The notes: generated by a model not told the origin, from the sequence alone. Shown: positions 26,587 through 36,465, counted from the first letter of the stretch. The stretch: 64,000 nt of DNA from Thiothrix winogradskyi (GCF_021650935.1 NZ_CP091244.1:3782001-3846000), one strand, 5' to 3'. Program-made: numbers and translations.

Positions 26587-27035
26587 GCGGCAGTCTCTTT
26601 TTTCGCTGCACACATCAATTCAGCCGACACCGCCAGCTTGCCATCAACCCGTGCTTCCGCCTTGAATACCCACATAATGCCTTTACGCTTCACCAATTCA
26701 ACGGTCATTACCAACTGATCACCGGGGACAACCGCTTGTTTAAAACGCGCATTATCCACTGCCACTAGCAAGTATAAAGTATCGGTTTGCGGCTCTTCAC
26801 CCATCGTGCGAAAACCCAGCAAGCCGGTCGCCTGCGCCAAAGCTTCAATAATCAGCACCCCCGGCATAATGGGCTGATGCGGAAAATGCCCGTTGACCCA
26901 CGGCTCATTGACGGTGACGTTTTTAATCGCGGTCAATGACTTGCCCACTTCGTATTCCACTACACGATCTACCAACAAAAACGGGTAACGGTGGGGCAGG
27001 TAATTTCTGATTTGTTCAACGTTCATTGTACCCAT
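26583..27035 (-). CDS. fabZ: 3-hydroxyacyl-ACP dehydratase FabZ
   Basis: A 150-aa hot-dog-fold dehydratase of fatty acid elongation. It has LPHRYPFLLVDRV, the catalytic histidine in NGHFPHQPIMPGVLIIEALAQATG and the partner acid a few residues later. It competes with LpxA and LpxC for hydroxymyristoyl-ACP, hence its place in the lipid A operon. A second ATG at 27026 (MNVEQIRNYL) is equally possible as the start. It starts six bases after lpxD. Confidence 0.97.
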   Translation of the reverse strand: MGTMNVEQIRNYLPHRYPFLLVDRVVEYEVGKSLTAIKNVTVNEPWVNGHFPHQPIMPGVLIIEALAQATGLLGFRTMGEEPQTDTLYLLVAVDNARFKQAVVPGDQLVMTVELVKRKGIMWVFKAEARVDGKLAVSAELMCAAKKETAA

Positions 27036-27041
27036 AGCGGT

Positions 27042-28031
27042 TCAAGTACTCCCTTTGTTTTGTAAAGCCGCCAGTTGTTTTTCTAACTCCTGCAAACGGC
27101 GTGCTAATTTGTCCAACTGATTAAAGCGTACTGCATTTTTACGCCAAACCGCATTTTCCTCTATTGTAGTGCCAGAAGAATATACCCCTGGTTTGGTAAT
27201 CGAATGCGAAACCATGCTCGTCCCCGTTACCACAACGTTATCAGCAATACTCAAATGCCCCGCAATCGCACACATTCCTGCAATCTGGCAATGCTTGCCA
27301 ATCTGCACACTGCCCGCCACAGCGGTACACGCCGCCATGGCTGTGTAATCGCCAATTTGGGTGTTATGCCCGATTTGAATCAGGTTATCGAGTTTAACCC
27401 CATTGCCAATCATGGTTGACCCCAGCGCCGCGCGGTCAATCGTGGTATTCGCGCCGATTTCAACATCATCACCCACCACCACATTGCCAACCTGCGGAAT
27501 CTTAAACCACGTGCGCCGATCGGGTGCAAACCCAAAACCATCCGCACCCAACACCGCACCGGAATGGATAATGCAACGTTGCCCAATCTGGGTATCGGCA
27601 TACAAGGTAACATTGGCGTGCAACCAACTGCCATCGCCAATCTTGCAACCTGCACCAATCACGCAACCGGCTTCAATCACCACATCCTCACCCAGTTCAA
27701 CCCCCGCACTGATCACCGCACTAGGGTGAATCGCGGGCACAGGGCGCACCATAGGGTAGAGCAAACCCACCGCTTGCGCATACGTAAGGTAAGGATTGGT
27801 GCTGATTAAACAATTACCGTCATAGGCTTGCGCCATATCCGGCGGCAAAATCAGCGCACTGGCTGGCGAGGTCTGCAAATAATGGCGGTATTTCGCATCA
27901 CGGATATAGCTAATCTCACCCACTTGCGCCTTGTCAATGGAAGCAACCGCATACAAACGCAACTGTGCGTCACCTTGCAGGATAGTACCCGTGTGCTCAG
28001 CTAATGCCTGTAGCGAAACTCCTTCCGGCAT
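27042..28031 (-). CDS. lpxD: UDP-3-O-(3-hydroxymyristoyl)glucosamine N-acyltransferase
   Basis: Trimeric hexapeptide acyltransferase, the third step of lipid A synthesis. It has an N-terminal uridine-binding domain (about 1-100), a long left-handed beta helix with the catalytic-histidine block (IHSGAVLGADGFGFAPD; IGHNTQIGDYT) and a C-terminal helix (LDKLARRLQELEKQLAAL). I choose the ATG at 28031 (329 aa) because AGGAG lies eight bases upstream. The GTG at 28040 overlaps the skp stop and leaves no room for a ribosome-binding site. Confidence 0.96.
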   Translation of the reverse strand: MPEGVSLQALAEHTGTILQGDAQLRLYAVASIDKAQVGEISYIRDAKYRHYLQTSPASALILPPDMAQAYDGNCLISTNPYLTYAQAVGLLYPMVRPVPAIHPSAVISAGVELGEDVVIEAGCVIGAGCKIGDGSWLHANVTLYADTQIGQRCIIHSGAVLGADGFGFAPDRRTWFKIPQVGNVVVGDDVEIGANTTIDRAALGSTMIGNGVKLDNLIQIGHNTQIGDYTAMAACTAVAGSVQIGKHCQIAGMCAIAGHLSIADNVVVTGTSMVSHSITKPGVYSSGTTIEENAVWRKNAVRFNQLDKLARRLQELEKQLAALQNKGST

Positions 28032-28036
28032 GGCAA

Positions 28037-28612
28037 TCACTCCTGTTTACCGGGCACGGGTGTTGCTGCGGTTTGTGCCTGAAATTTTTGTTCCAAATGC
28101 TGCATAACGGTAGCCGTTATATCAATACGGTCGCTGGCGACAATATAATTGCTTTCACGTAACACGAGGTCAATTTTTTCCCGTTCACGCACTTCAACAA
28201 TCGCCTGCACAATCTCCGCCTGCAAAGTATCAATCGCGCTATCGCGGGCGAGACGGACTTCTTCACGAAAGTCCTCCATAGCACGGGCGTAATTGCGTTG
28301 CAAGTCACGTAACTCACGTTGGCGTTCCACTTTTTCAGCACCCGGCAAGACACCGGATTGCAAACCTACAGCAAGATCGTCCTCTAATTGCCGGATAACT
28401 TTCTTATCAGCTTCCAGATTTTGCTCGCGCGGCACGAAATCCACCTTCAATTTCGCATCCGCTGCTTTAGACTGCGGCGCATTCGCCAATAACTTGGCAA
28501 CATCCACAATCGCAATACGCACCGGGCGTTGCGCCACCTCATCGGCAACAACCGCGTGCTGCCCCATTAAGAGCAACAGCCCACAGATGCATAATGCGCT
28601 TAACTTCAACAT
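28037..28612 (-). CDS. skp: OmpH/Skp-family periplasmic chaperone
   Basis: 191 aa with a signal peptide (LSALCICGLLLLMGQHAVVA), a short beta part (VRIAIVDVAKLLANAPQSK) and a long charged coiled coil (about 60-140), the tentacle of Skp trimers that hold unfolded outer-membrane proteins for BAM. It lies three bases after bamA and is followed by lpxD, the standard order. It carries a C-terminal extension (QKFQAQTAATPVPGKQE). Confidence 0.92.
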   Translation of the reverse strand: MLKLSALCICGLLLLMGQHAVVADEVAQRPVRIAIVDVAKLLANAPQSKAADAKLKVDFVPREQNLEADKKVIRQLEDDLAVGLQSGVLPGAEKVERQRELRDLQRNYARAMEDFREEVRLARDSAIDTLQAEIVQAIVEVREREKIDLVLRESNYIVASDRIDITATVMQHLEQKFQAQTAATPVPGKQE

Positions 28613-28615
28613 GGC

Positions 28616-30907
28616 TTAGAACGATGCCCCGATACTGAATTGTACTTTCTGCTCTTTATCGCCTTCTTCTGCATTCAACGGCTTCGCATAACTGACCTCT
28701 AACGGACCGATTGGTGACAACCATACTGCGCCAACACCCGCAGAATAGCGTAACTCACCCGACTCAAAATCACCCGAGTCATTAAACACGTTACCGCCAT
28801 CAACGAAAGCACTCATTTTCAACCCTTTGACATCTTCTGCCAATGGCACAGGAAACTGGACTTCAGCCGTCGCTGTCACCATCAAATCGCCGCCTGTCGG
28901 GTCGTCTTTTTCATCACGCGGTCCTAATGTGCTTTGGTCGAAACCCCGCACACTGTTAATACCGCCTGCGTAATACTTATCAAAGAATGGCAGGTTATCC
29001 AGATCTCCACCGGTATTGCTGGTGCCGACCTTGCCTTTCACCGCAAAGGTTACGTTATCGGTCAGCGGCTTATACGCTGCCCCATCATAGCTTAATTTCT
29101 GGTATTGCAAGTCACTGCCCGGCGCTGCCGCTTGCAAGGAAACTCGGTGACGCTGACCTTCGCTTGGGAATACTGTCCGGTTACGGGTGTCGTGCACATA
29201 GCTAACCGTCACCGGTATCTGATTGTATTCATCGCCATTCGTCGCCACGAAATCTTTAATCCGTTGTGCCGGTTCAGTACCCAACACAATTTCGCGTTTT
29301 TCCGCACCGATACTGGCATACACGGAATCATGCTCACTAATGGGTACAGTGTAATTGACGCTACCACCGTAACGGTTAGACGCATAGCTGGCAATATCTT
29401 CCGCCTCGGCATCGTATTCTTTGTAATAACCGCTGAAACCACGGCTAATACCATCGGGTGTATGGTAAGGATCAGTATAGCCAACGCTGTAATTTTTGTT
29501 GACCTTGCTGTTATCAACGTTCAAATCCAGCTTTTTACCTGTCCCCATGAAATTATCTTGGTTGAGGTTGACGTTAAATAACACACCCTGCGATTGTGAG
29601 TAACCCGCGCCTACCCGGAACTGGTTAGAAGAGCGTTCACTGATGGTGACAATCAAATCCACCTGATCTTCAGTGCCTGCCACAGGTTCCACTTCAATCT
29701 TAGCTTCTTCGACGTAAGGCAGACGTTGCAAGCGGGTTTTGGAACGCTCTACCTGCTCTTTCGAGAACCACGAGCTTTCTACCTGACGTAACTCACGACG
29801 GTATACTTCATCCTTGGTACGGTTGTTACCGCGAATGTCGATACGGCGGACATAGGTACGTTTACCCTGATCGACTGACAGCAAGATACCGACCTGCTTG
29901 TTGGTTTCATCAAAATCCGGGGTTGCTGCCACTTTGGTGAAGGCATAGCCTTGCGCACCAAGCTGATTGGAGAGATTTTTACGGGTCTCTTCCAGTGCTT
30001 TTTGCGAAAACACTTCGCCTTTGCGTAACTTAACCGACTTAGCCAATTGTTCTTTGGATAAGCCGGGATTCCCCGCCACGCTTACCTCACCGATGCGATA
30101 CTGTGCACCTTCGTTCACGCTGACATTCAGGAAAATATTTTTCTTATCGGGTGACATCGACACATCAGCCGAGGTGATTTCAAAATTGATATAGCCACGG
30201 TCACGGTAAAAACTGTTCAGGGCATCCAAATCCGCCATCAGCTTTTCTTTGGAATATTTATCGCTATCGCTCAAAAACGGAATCGAAAATGCCCCGCGTG
30301 GCCCGGATTCCAGTTGTTTCAACAATACCGATTCCGGGAAAGCTTTATTGCCGATAATTTTGACTTTCTGAATACGGGCAACATTGCCTTCATTGATATT
30401 GATATTGACCGCTACCCGATTGCGCGGCAAAGCTTCAATCGTGGTATTAATATCAACACCGTAATGCCCCATGCCTTGATACTGCTCAGCCAATTCGCGT
30501 TGGATGGTCGCCAAGGCAGCCTTATCAAGGGTATCACCTTTGCTGATATTGCGCAGTTTCAACACTTGCATCAATTTGTCAGTGGGAATCTTGCGGTTGC
30601 CTTTAATGGTCAATTCACCAATGGCGGGGCGTTCCACCACCGTTACCACCAACACATCACCGCGCCGACCAAGCTGCACATCTTCAAACAACCCTGTCTG
30701 GAATAAAGAACGGATTGCTTCAGCCGATTGCGCATCATTAAACTGTTCACCGACTTGCGCAGGTAAGTAATTCAATACGGTACCCGCAGCAATACGCTCC
30801 AAACCGTTTACTTCAATGTCGCGGACTACAAAGGCAGCCGCCCAAGCAGCTTGAGAAACTGCCAATAAACAGCTCACAGCCGAAATTACAAGAGTGTGTT
30901 TTTTCAT
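28616..30907 (-). CDS. bamA: Outer membrane protein assembly factor BamA
   Basis: 763 aa. A signal peptide (about 1-23) is followed by five POTRA domains (first FVVRDIEVNGLERIAAGTVL, last YVRRIDIRGNNRTKDEVYRREL, to about residue 420) and a 16-strand Omp85 beta-barrel. The lid loop motif VRGF is present (NSVRGFDQSTLGP), and the protein ends in the aromatic beta signal (QFSIGASF). It is the catalytic subunit of the outer-membrane protein insertase. It is two bases from rseP, in the conserved rseP-bamA-skp order. Confidence 0.97.
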   Translation of the reverse strand: MKKHTLVISAVSCLLAVSQAAWAAAFVVRDIEVNGLERIAAGTVLNYLPAQVGEQFNDAQSAEAIRSLFQTGLFEDVQLGRRGDVLVVTVVERPAIGELTIKGNRKIPTDKLMQVLKLRNISKGDTLDKAALATIQRELAEQYQGMGHYGVDINTTIEALPRNRVAVNININEGNVARIQKVKIIGNKAFPESVLLKQLESGPRGAFSIPFLSDSDKYSKEKLMADLDALNSFYRDRGYINFEITSADVSMSPDKKNIFLNVSVNEGAQYRIGEVSVAGNPGLSKEQLAKSVKLRKGEVFSQKALEETRKNLSNQLGAQGYAFTKVAATPDFDETNKQVGILLSVDQGKRTYVRRIDIRGNNRTKDEVYRRELRQVESSWFSKEQVERSKTRLQRLPYVEEAKIEVEPVAGTEDQVDLIVTISERSSNQFRVGAGYSQSQGVLFNVNLNQDNFMGTGKKLDLNVDNSKVNKNYSVGYTDPYHTPDGISRGFSGYYKEYDAEAEDIASYASNRYGGSVNYTVPISEHDSVYASIGAEKREIVLGTEPAQRIKDFVATNGDEYNQIPVTVSYVHDTRNRTVFPSEGQRHRVSLQAAAPGSDLQYQKLSYDGAAYKPLTDNVTFAVKGKVGTSNTGGDLDNLPFFDKYYAGGINSVRGFDQSTLGPRDEKDDPTGGDLMVTATAEVQFPVPLAEDVKGLKMSAFVDGGNVFNDSGDFESGELRYSAGVGAVWLSPIGPLEVSYAKPLNAEEGDKEQKVQFSIGASF

Positions 30908-30909
30908 AA

Positions 30910-32286
30910 TTAATTTAATAACCGTGTAACGTCATTATACAAGGCAAGCACCATCAGTCCGCCAATGATTGCCATTCCCACCCGAAAACCGACGGCTTCC
31001 GTTTCTGCCGACACCGGGCTACCTTTGATCCATTCAATCAGATAATAAAACAAATGCCCACCATCCAACATCGGAATAGGCAGCAAATTCAATACCCCAA
31101 GGCTAACACTTACAATCGCAAGAAACCCCAGGTAAACCGTAAAACCAATGGAAGCGGTAACACCGGCATATTGCGCGATAGTCACCGGTCCGCTGATATT
31201 CTTCAAAGACACATCCCCGGTCAGCATCCGTCCCATCAATTTTAAGGTCACGACTGACATCTGCCAAGTTTTCTGCATTCCACGCCACAGCGATTCGACA
31301 ACACCATACGATTGGGTGAAATAAACTTGCTCGCGCAAACTCGCAGGCGGTGAGGCTAATTGCGCTCCAATGGTAGCAGTCTCCACGCCACTCGCCGGGT
31401 TAATACGCGGGGTAACAGTCAAGGTTTGCGAATTGCCATTACGTTCAACCGTTAAGACCACGGGTTGATCGGCGTGTTGCTGAACATGCTCAATGAAAGC
31501 ACGCCTACCGGTTGGCTTCAGGTCATCAATTTGCAGAATCTTATCCTGTGCTTGCAAACCTGCCTGCGCTGCCGGTGTATCCGGTAAAACCGCATCAACC
31601 ACCACATCGTAAGGCGGCAACCAGGGATTCAAACCCAGCTTATCCAACGCGCCCGCCTCCTCATCAAACATCGCCACCTTACTCAAATCCAGTTGGCGTT
31701 GCAGGGCTGAACCATCCGTTGTTTTCACACTGAACAACAACTGCGGGGATTTCAGATACTCATCAATCAGCAACATGCGCATGTCTTCCCACGAAGCCGT
31801 CGCAATGCCGTTAATGGCGGTCACTTCTTCGCCGGGCTGGAAGCCTGCCGTCGCCATCGGGGAATCTTTCACCACATCGACATACGGGCGCATCGCATCC
31901 TGACCGATCATATTCACCATTGCATAAATCAGGATAGCCAACAAGAAGTTAGCCACCGGCCCTGCCACCACAATCGCCGCCCGCTTCCACAATGCCTGAC
32001 GGTTAAATGCTCGTGGCAAATCCTTCTCAGGGATTTCACAACCCTCTTCGCATTCGCGCTCATCCAGCATTTTGACGTAGCCACCGAATGGCAAGGCAGC
32101 AACCACGTATTCAATCTGATCAGCATCGTTAGAGACGCGCCGCCACAGCGGTTTACCAAAACCGACCGAAAAACGCAGGACTTTAACACCCAGTTTACGG
32201 GCGACCCAGAAATGTCCGAATTCGTGTACTGTTACCAATATACCAATTGCGACAAGGAATGCAGGAATTATGATTAACAAGTTCAT
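30910..32286 (-). CDS. rseP: Site-2 intramembrane zinc protease RseP
   Basis: 458 aa. The catalytic HExxH is in the first helix (VHEFGHFWVA, about residue 21-25) and the second metal site in NLLPIPMLDGGHL near residue 400. Periplasmic PDZ domains lie between (GFQPGEEVTAINGIA; AGLQAQDKILQIDDL). It cleaves the anti-sigma factor RseA after DegS, releasing sigmaE in the envelope stress response, which suits its placement next to bamA. Four predicted membrane segments. Confidence 0.96.
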   Translation of the reverse strand: MNLLIIIPAFLVAIGILVTVHEFGHFWVARKLGVKVLRFSVGFGKPLWRRVSNDADQIEYVVAALPFGGYVKMLDERECEEGCEIPEKDLPRAFNRQALWKRAAIVVAGPVANFLLAILIYAMVNMIGQDAMRPYVDVVKDSPMATAGFQPGEEVTAINGIATASWEDMRMLLIDEYLKSPQLLFSVKTTDGSALQRQLDLSKVAMFDEEAGALDKLGLNPWLPPYDVVVDAVLPDTPAAQAGLQAQDKILQIDDLKPTGRRAFIEHVQQHADQPVVLTVERNGNSQTLTVTPRINPASGVETATIGAQLASPPASLREQVYFTQSYGVVESLWRGMQKTWQMSVVTLKLMGRMLTGDVSLKNISGPVTIAQYAGVTASIGFTVYLGFLAIVSVSLGVLNLLPIPMLDGGHLFYYLIEWIKGSPVSAETEAVGFRVGMAIIGGLMVLALYNDVTRLLN

Positions 32287-32289
32287 GAT

Positions 32290-33465
32290 TTAATGTATTT
32301 TCTTGTTTTTTATCCAGGATAGTGAACGCAAACGGCTTTCCTCATCCTGAATAAGTATCTCTTCGAGGTTCATCGGCGTGCCAGTGGATGCCGTAAGCAT
32401 CACATCCCTTACCAGCATCGGAATATCGGTAAAACCGATTTCGCGCCCCAGAAAGGCTTTCACTGCCACTTCATTCGCCGCATTCAACGCAATCGTGGCA
32501 TAACCACCGCGCTCATGAGCATCATAAGCCAGTTGCAAGCATGGAAAGCGTTCCCTGTCAGGCTGTTCAAAATCCAATCTTGCGGTCGCAAACAAATCCA
32601 ACGGTGCTACCCCTGACGCTAAGCGCTCAGGCCACCCCAAGGCATACGCAATCGGGGTACGCATATCCGGGTTGCCCAATTGCGCCAACACCGAACCATC
32701 ATTATAGGACACCATCGAATGAATAGTGCTTTGTGGGTGTACCACCACTTCCACCCGCTCGGCAGGCAAACCAAATAACCAGCAAGCCTCAATCACTTCC
32801 AGCCCCTTATTCATCAAGGTAGCCGAATCGACCGAAATCTTTTGCCCCATCGACCAGTTCGGGTGCGCAACGGCCTGTTCCGGGGTAATCGCCTGCAAAT
32901 CACGCGCCGACCAAGTACGGAATGGCCCACCCGAAGCCGTCAATAAAATCTTTTCTACGCCATTCTTACCATCAGTCGGTAGACACTGAAACACCGCATT
33001 GTGTTCACTATCAATCGGTAATAATTCCGCGCCATGCTCACGCACCGCATCAATGAACAATTGCCCCGACATTACCAGCGCTTCTTTATTCGCCAACATT
33101 ACCCGCTTACCGGCTCGCGCTGCCGCCAAAGTCGGCACCAAACCCGCCGCACCAACAATCGCCGCCATCACGTAATCGGTGTCAGGGCTGCTGGCAACTG
33201 CATCCAAGGCTTCCGCCCCCGCCAATACCACCACCTCACTGCCCACCGCTTGCAAACGTTGTTCCAGCAAACTGGCGGCTAACGGATCGACCATCACCGC
33301 ATAACGCGGCTGAAACTGCTGGCATTGCTCAAACAGCTTCTCCACATTGCTATTAGCGGTCAGTGCGTAGACATGAAAGCGCTCAGGGTGACGCGCCAAC
33401 ACATCCAAGGTACTAACCCCGATACTGCCACTCGCGCCTAAAATCGTAATGCCTTTAGATGCCAC
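32290..33465 (-). CDS. dxr: 1-deoxy-D-xylulose 5-phosphate reductoisomerase
   Basis: A 391-aa NADPH enzyme making MEP, the first committed step of the non-mevalonate isoprenoid pathway. It has NADPH motif ITILGASGSIGVSTLDVL, metal/substrate region LLPIDSEHNAVFQCL, a flexible-loop region WSMGQKISVDSATLMNKGLEVIEA and HPQSTIHSMV. The GTG start (33465) has GGGGA about six bases upstream and overlaps the cdsA end by 11 bp. Confidence 0.97.
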   Translation of the reverse strand: MASKGITILGASGSIGVSTLDVLARHPERFHVYALTANSNVEKLFEQCQQFQPRYAVMVDPLAASLLEQRLQAVGSEVVVLAGAEALDAVASSPDTDYVMAAIVGAAGLVPTLAAARAGKRVMLANKEALVMSGQLFIDAVREHGAELLPIDSEHNAVFQCLPTDGKNGVEKILLTASGGPFRTWSARDLQAITPEQAVAHPNWSMGQKISVDSATLMNKGLEVIEACWLFGLPAERVEVVVHPQSTIHSMVSYNDGSVLAQLGNPDMRTPIAYALGWPERLASGVAPLDLFATARLDFEQPDRERFPCLQLAYDAHERGGYATIALNAANEVAVKAFLGREIGFTDIPMLVRDVMLTASTGTPMNLEEILIQDEESRLRSLSWIKNKKIH

Positions 33466-34273
33466 GCGAAATCCCCAGCCACAATAAACCGAGTGTGAAT
33501 AACGGTGCTGCCGCTAGTAAGCTATCAACACGATCCAGAATCCCGCCGTGTCCCGGTAAAATGTTCCCGCTATCCTTCACCCCAGCTTCGCGCTTCAGCA
33601 AACTTTCAAACAAATCACCTGCCACTGACATCAGCACCACAAACATGGAGAGCGCCATGAAAATAACCGTTTTACCCTCAGGAATATCCAGCCAAAAACC
33701 GGCTAACCCTGCCCAAATAGCGGTGACGATGACAGCCCCCGACACGCCCTCTTTGGTTTTACCGGGGCTTAAATCGGGTGCCAACTTATTTCTACCCAGC
33801 TTACGTCCGGTGAAATACGCCGCTGTATCTGCCAAGGCAATCAAGGTAATCAAATAAATAACGTAGGTGTAATGCATCACATGCAAATGCATCAACGCAT
33901 ACCAAGCGGGTAACAACACCAAAATGCCCGATAAACGCATCGCCAGCGCGTGTTTCTTATAGAATCCCGCATTGCGTGGATAGACCTTCAACGCCACCAG
34001 AACCAGCAGCCACACCGGAATGCTCACCGCCAAGACCCAAACGGGATCAGGACGAATAAACACCAAAGGAATCGAACCGGTCAAAATCATCATTGCGCCA
34101 GCCATGCGCTTTTCAGGCAGATAACAACCGGTCAGCCCTGCCCATTCCCAAGCACCTAAGCCAACGATGAACATCAATGAAAACAAGCCAAACAACTCGA
34201 TTGGCAGGAACACGATACCGGCAAATACCAACAAAATCAGCACCAGCCCCGTAATCACCCGTTGTTTAAGCAT
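33455..34273 (-). CDS. cdsA: Phosphatidate cytidylyltransferase
   Basis: A 272-aa polytopic enzyme making CDP-diacylglycerol. The C-terminal signature LLKREAGVKDSGNILPGHGGILDRVDS is complete, with its two metal-binding aspartates. Seven to eight hydrophobic segments precede and surround it. A strong GGGAGGG precedes the ATG. It overlaps uppS by 8 bp. Confidence 0.96.
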   Translation of the reverse strand: MLKQRVITGLVLILLVFAGIVFLPIELFGLFSLMFIVGLGAWEWAGLTGCYLPEKRMAGAMMILTGSIPLVFIRPDPVWVLAVSIPVWLLVLVALKVYPRNAGFYKKHALAMRLSGILVLLPAWYALMHLHVMHYTYVIYLITLIALADTAAYFTGRKLGRNKLAPDLSPGKTKEGVSGAVIVTAIWAGLAGFWLDIPEGKTVIFMALSMFVVLMSVAGDLFESLLKREAGVKDSGNILPGHGGILDRVDSLLAAAPLFTLGLLWLGISRGI

Positions 34274-35015
34274 GTTTCCCTCCCGATACCTGTTCGCCTG
34301 TCATACCGAAACGCCGCTGCCGACACGCAAAATCCGCAAAGGCATCACGCAAGCATTGCTCGTCAAATTCCGGCCATAATACATCCGTGAAATACAATTC
34401 CGCGTATGCCAATTGCCACATCAGGAAATTACTGATGCGTTTTTCCCCACCTGTACGAATAAATAAATCGGGTTCAGGCACGCCATTAGTAGACAATAAA
34501 CCACCAAACGTTGCCTCATCCAACGTCACTGCGTCCAACTCACCGGCAGCAATACGGCTGGCAACAGTGCGCACTGCCTGCAAAATGTCCCAGCGCCCAC
34601 CGTAATTCGCAGCAATCAGCAAACGCATTCCGGTACAACTGGCGGTCATTGCCTCCACTTGCTGGATTTTTTCTTGCAAACTAACAGAAAAACCACTGCG
34701 GTCGCCAATAAAACGCATTTTGACATTATGCCGGAACAAAGCAGCCGATTCGCGCTCCAGCGCGGACATGAACAATGACATCAGACCGCTGACTTCCTCT
34801 TCGGGCCTACGCCAATTTTCACTGCTGAACGCGAACAGTGTCAGGCATTCCACCCCGGCACTGCTGCAACCACGGATAACTTTGCGAGCCGCTTCGACTC
34901 CCCGGTGATGCCCCATCAAACGGGGGAGGTAGCGTGATTTCGCCCAGCGCCCGTTGCCATCCATTACAATAGCAACATGGCGGGGAACCGCATCTTTTGG
35001 CGTTGTATTTGTCAT
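34266..35015 (-). CDS. uppS: Undecaprenyl pyrophosphate synthase (cis-prenyltransferase)
   Basis: 249 aa. The catalytic Asp is in IVMDGNGRWAKSR, followed by LPRLMGHHRGVEA, LFAFSSENWRRP and the C-terminal PDLFIRTGGEKRISNFLMWQLAYAELYFTD. It makes the C55 lipid carrier for peptidoglycan and surface polymers. It is part of the frr-uppS-cdsA-dxr order. Confidence 0.97.
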   Translation of the reverse strand: MTNTTPKDAVPRHVAIVMDGNGRWAKSRYLPRLMGHHRGVEAARKVIRGCSSAGVECLTLFAFSSENWRRPEEEVSGLMSLFMSALERESAALFRHNVKMRFIGDRSGFSVSLQEKIQQVEAMTASCTGMRLLIAANYGGRWDILQAVRTVASRIAAGELDAVTLDEATFGGLLSTNGVPEPDLFIRTGGEKRISNFLMWQLAYAELYFTDVLWPEFDEQCLRDAFADFACRQRRFGMTGEQVSGGKHA

Positions 35016-35061
35016 TAAGGCCCCGTGCCAACGCCACCCGGTGAACAGGTGGCAACTGTTG

Positions 35062-35619
35062 TCAAACTTCCATCAGTTCTTTTTCTTTCTTTTCCAGCAC
35101 TGTTTCCACCTCTTTAATGAACTGGTCAGTCAGTTTCTGGATGTCATCCGCTGCGCGGCGTTCTTCGTCTTCGGAAATCTCTTTTTCTTTAAGCAATGCC
35201 TTGAAATCGGAATTGGCATCACGGCGAATATTGCGGATAGCAACCCGTGCTCCTTCCGCTTCTGCCTTAACCACTTTCACCAGATCACGGCGACGTTCTT
35301 CGGTTAACGCGGGTAACGGTACGCGGATTGCATTGCCGTCATTCGCAGGATTCAAGCCAAGGTTAGACGTTAGAATGGCTTTCTCGATCTTCGCAGCCAT
35401 TTGCTTTTCCCACGGCACAACTTTCAAAGTACGCGCATCTTCGGTACTCACATTCGCCACTTGGCTAAGGGGAACGTCCGAACCGTAGTAATCGACCGTC
35501 ACCTGATCCAATAAACTGGGGTGCGCCCGACCGGTACGAATCTTTGTCAAATCATTGCGTAGCGCGTCAATACTTTTGTGCATCCGCTGCTCTGCATCTT
35601 TTTTAATGTCTGCAATCAT
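35062..35619 (-). CDS. frr: Ribosome recycling factor
   Basis: From the ATG at 35619 (MIADIKKDAEQRM) the product is 185 aa, exactly the usual RRF length. The open frame to 35703 lies inside pyrH and adds a spurious leader. Conserved blocks are IRTGRAHPSLLDQ, DARTLKVVPWEK, LTEERRRDLVKVVK and AEGARVAIRNIRRDAN. It splits post-termination ribosomes with EF-G. Starts four bases after pyrH. Confidence 0.97.
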   Translation of the reverse strand: MIADIKKDAEQRMHKSIDALRNDLTKIRTGRAHPSLLDQVTVDYYGSDVPLSQVANVSTEDARTLKVVPWEKQMAAKIEKAILTSNLGLNPANDGNAIRVPLPALTEERRRDLVKVVKAEAEGARVAIRNIRRDANSDFKALLKEKEISEDEERRAADDIQKLTDQFIKEVETVLEKKEKELMEV

Positions 35620-35623
35620 TACC

Positions 35624-36358
35624 TTAAACCTCAACCAAAGTTCCAACATTCTCGCCACAAACAATTGCAGCAAGCGCCCCCGGTGCGAACATATCAAACA
35701 CACCGAGGGTCAGTTTATTGTCACGGCACATTACCATTGCCGTTAAGTCCATCACGCCCAATTGGCGCTGGATTGCGTCCTCGAAGGATAACCGATCAAA
35801 GCGTTTAGCCGCAGGATTTTTTTTCGGGTCAGCATCATAGATACCATCCACTTTAGTCGCCTTCAACAGCAAGTCACATTGTAATTCAACCCCGCGTAAG
35901 CTGGCAGCCGTATCCGTCGTAAAAAACGGGTTGCCACTGCCTGCTGCGCAAATAACGATGTCGCCCTGCTCCAAATAACGGCGGGCTTGATGCGCGGAAT
36001 AACGTTCGCCCACCTGATCAATGCCCAAAGCTGTCAACACGCGGCAATTAGCACCAAGCTTTTCAAGCGCGTCTTGCATCGCAAGGGAATTCATCACGGT
36101 TGCCAACATACCCATCTGGTCGCCACGCACCCGATCCATGCCTTTTTCTGCCAAGCCAGCGCCACGGAACAAATTACCGCCACCGATAACAATGGCGACT
36201 TGTACGCCTGAACGTTGCACAGCAAGGGCTTCACCTGCCACACGGTAGAGAATGTCGGGGTCAATGCCGGAATCTTGGTTGCCTAGTAAGGCTTCACCAC
36301 TGAGTTTGAGAAGAATGCGGCGGAAACGGGGTTCGGCGTTGGGTATGTTAGATGCCAT
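35624..36358 (-). CDS. pyrH: UMP kinase
   Basis: A 244-aa amino-acid-kinase-fold enzyme that phosphorylates UMP. It has LLKLSGEALLG, VAIVIGGGNLFRG, MLATVMNSLAMQDAL and a substrate/ATP region GTGNP-like AAGSGNPFFTTDTAA; KATKVDGIYDADP. The small variation AGSGNPFF in place of the common AGTGNPFF is conservative. It is the first gene after the tsf terminator and probably starts the long envelope transcript. Confidence 0.97.
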   Translation of the reverse strand: MASNIPNAEPRFRRILLKLSGEALLGNQDSGIDPDILYRVAGEALAVQRSGVQVAIVIGGGNLFRGAGLAEKGMDRVRGDQMGMLATVMNSLAMQDALEKLGANCRVLTALGIDQVGERYSAHQARRYLEQGDIVICAAGSGNPFFTTDTAASLRGVELQCDLLLKATKVDGIYDADPKKNPAAKRFDRLSFEDAIQRQLGVMDLTAMVMCRDNKLTLGVFDMFAPGALAAIVCGENVGTLVEV

Positions 36359-36413
36359 AGGTGAGCCTGCTGCTAGTGTTAAATAAAACGAGTGTATTTA
36401 TACAGGTGACAGC

Positions 36414-36440
36414 AAAAAGGGGCAACCAGTGCCCCTTTTT
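36414..36440 (-). terminator. Terminator after rpsB-tsf
   Basis: AAAAAGGGGC, a 7-base loop and GCCCCTTTTT form a perfect 10-bp inverted repeat with T residues at the end in either direction. On the minus strand it lies directly downstream of tsf and separates rpsB-tsf from the pyrH-frr transcript. Confidence 0.85.
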
Positions 36441-36465
36441 GCGCGAAGTGCCCAAAGGCGCTTCT

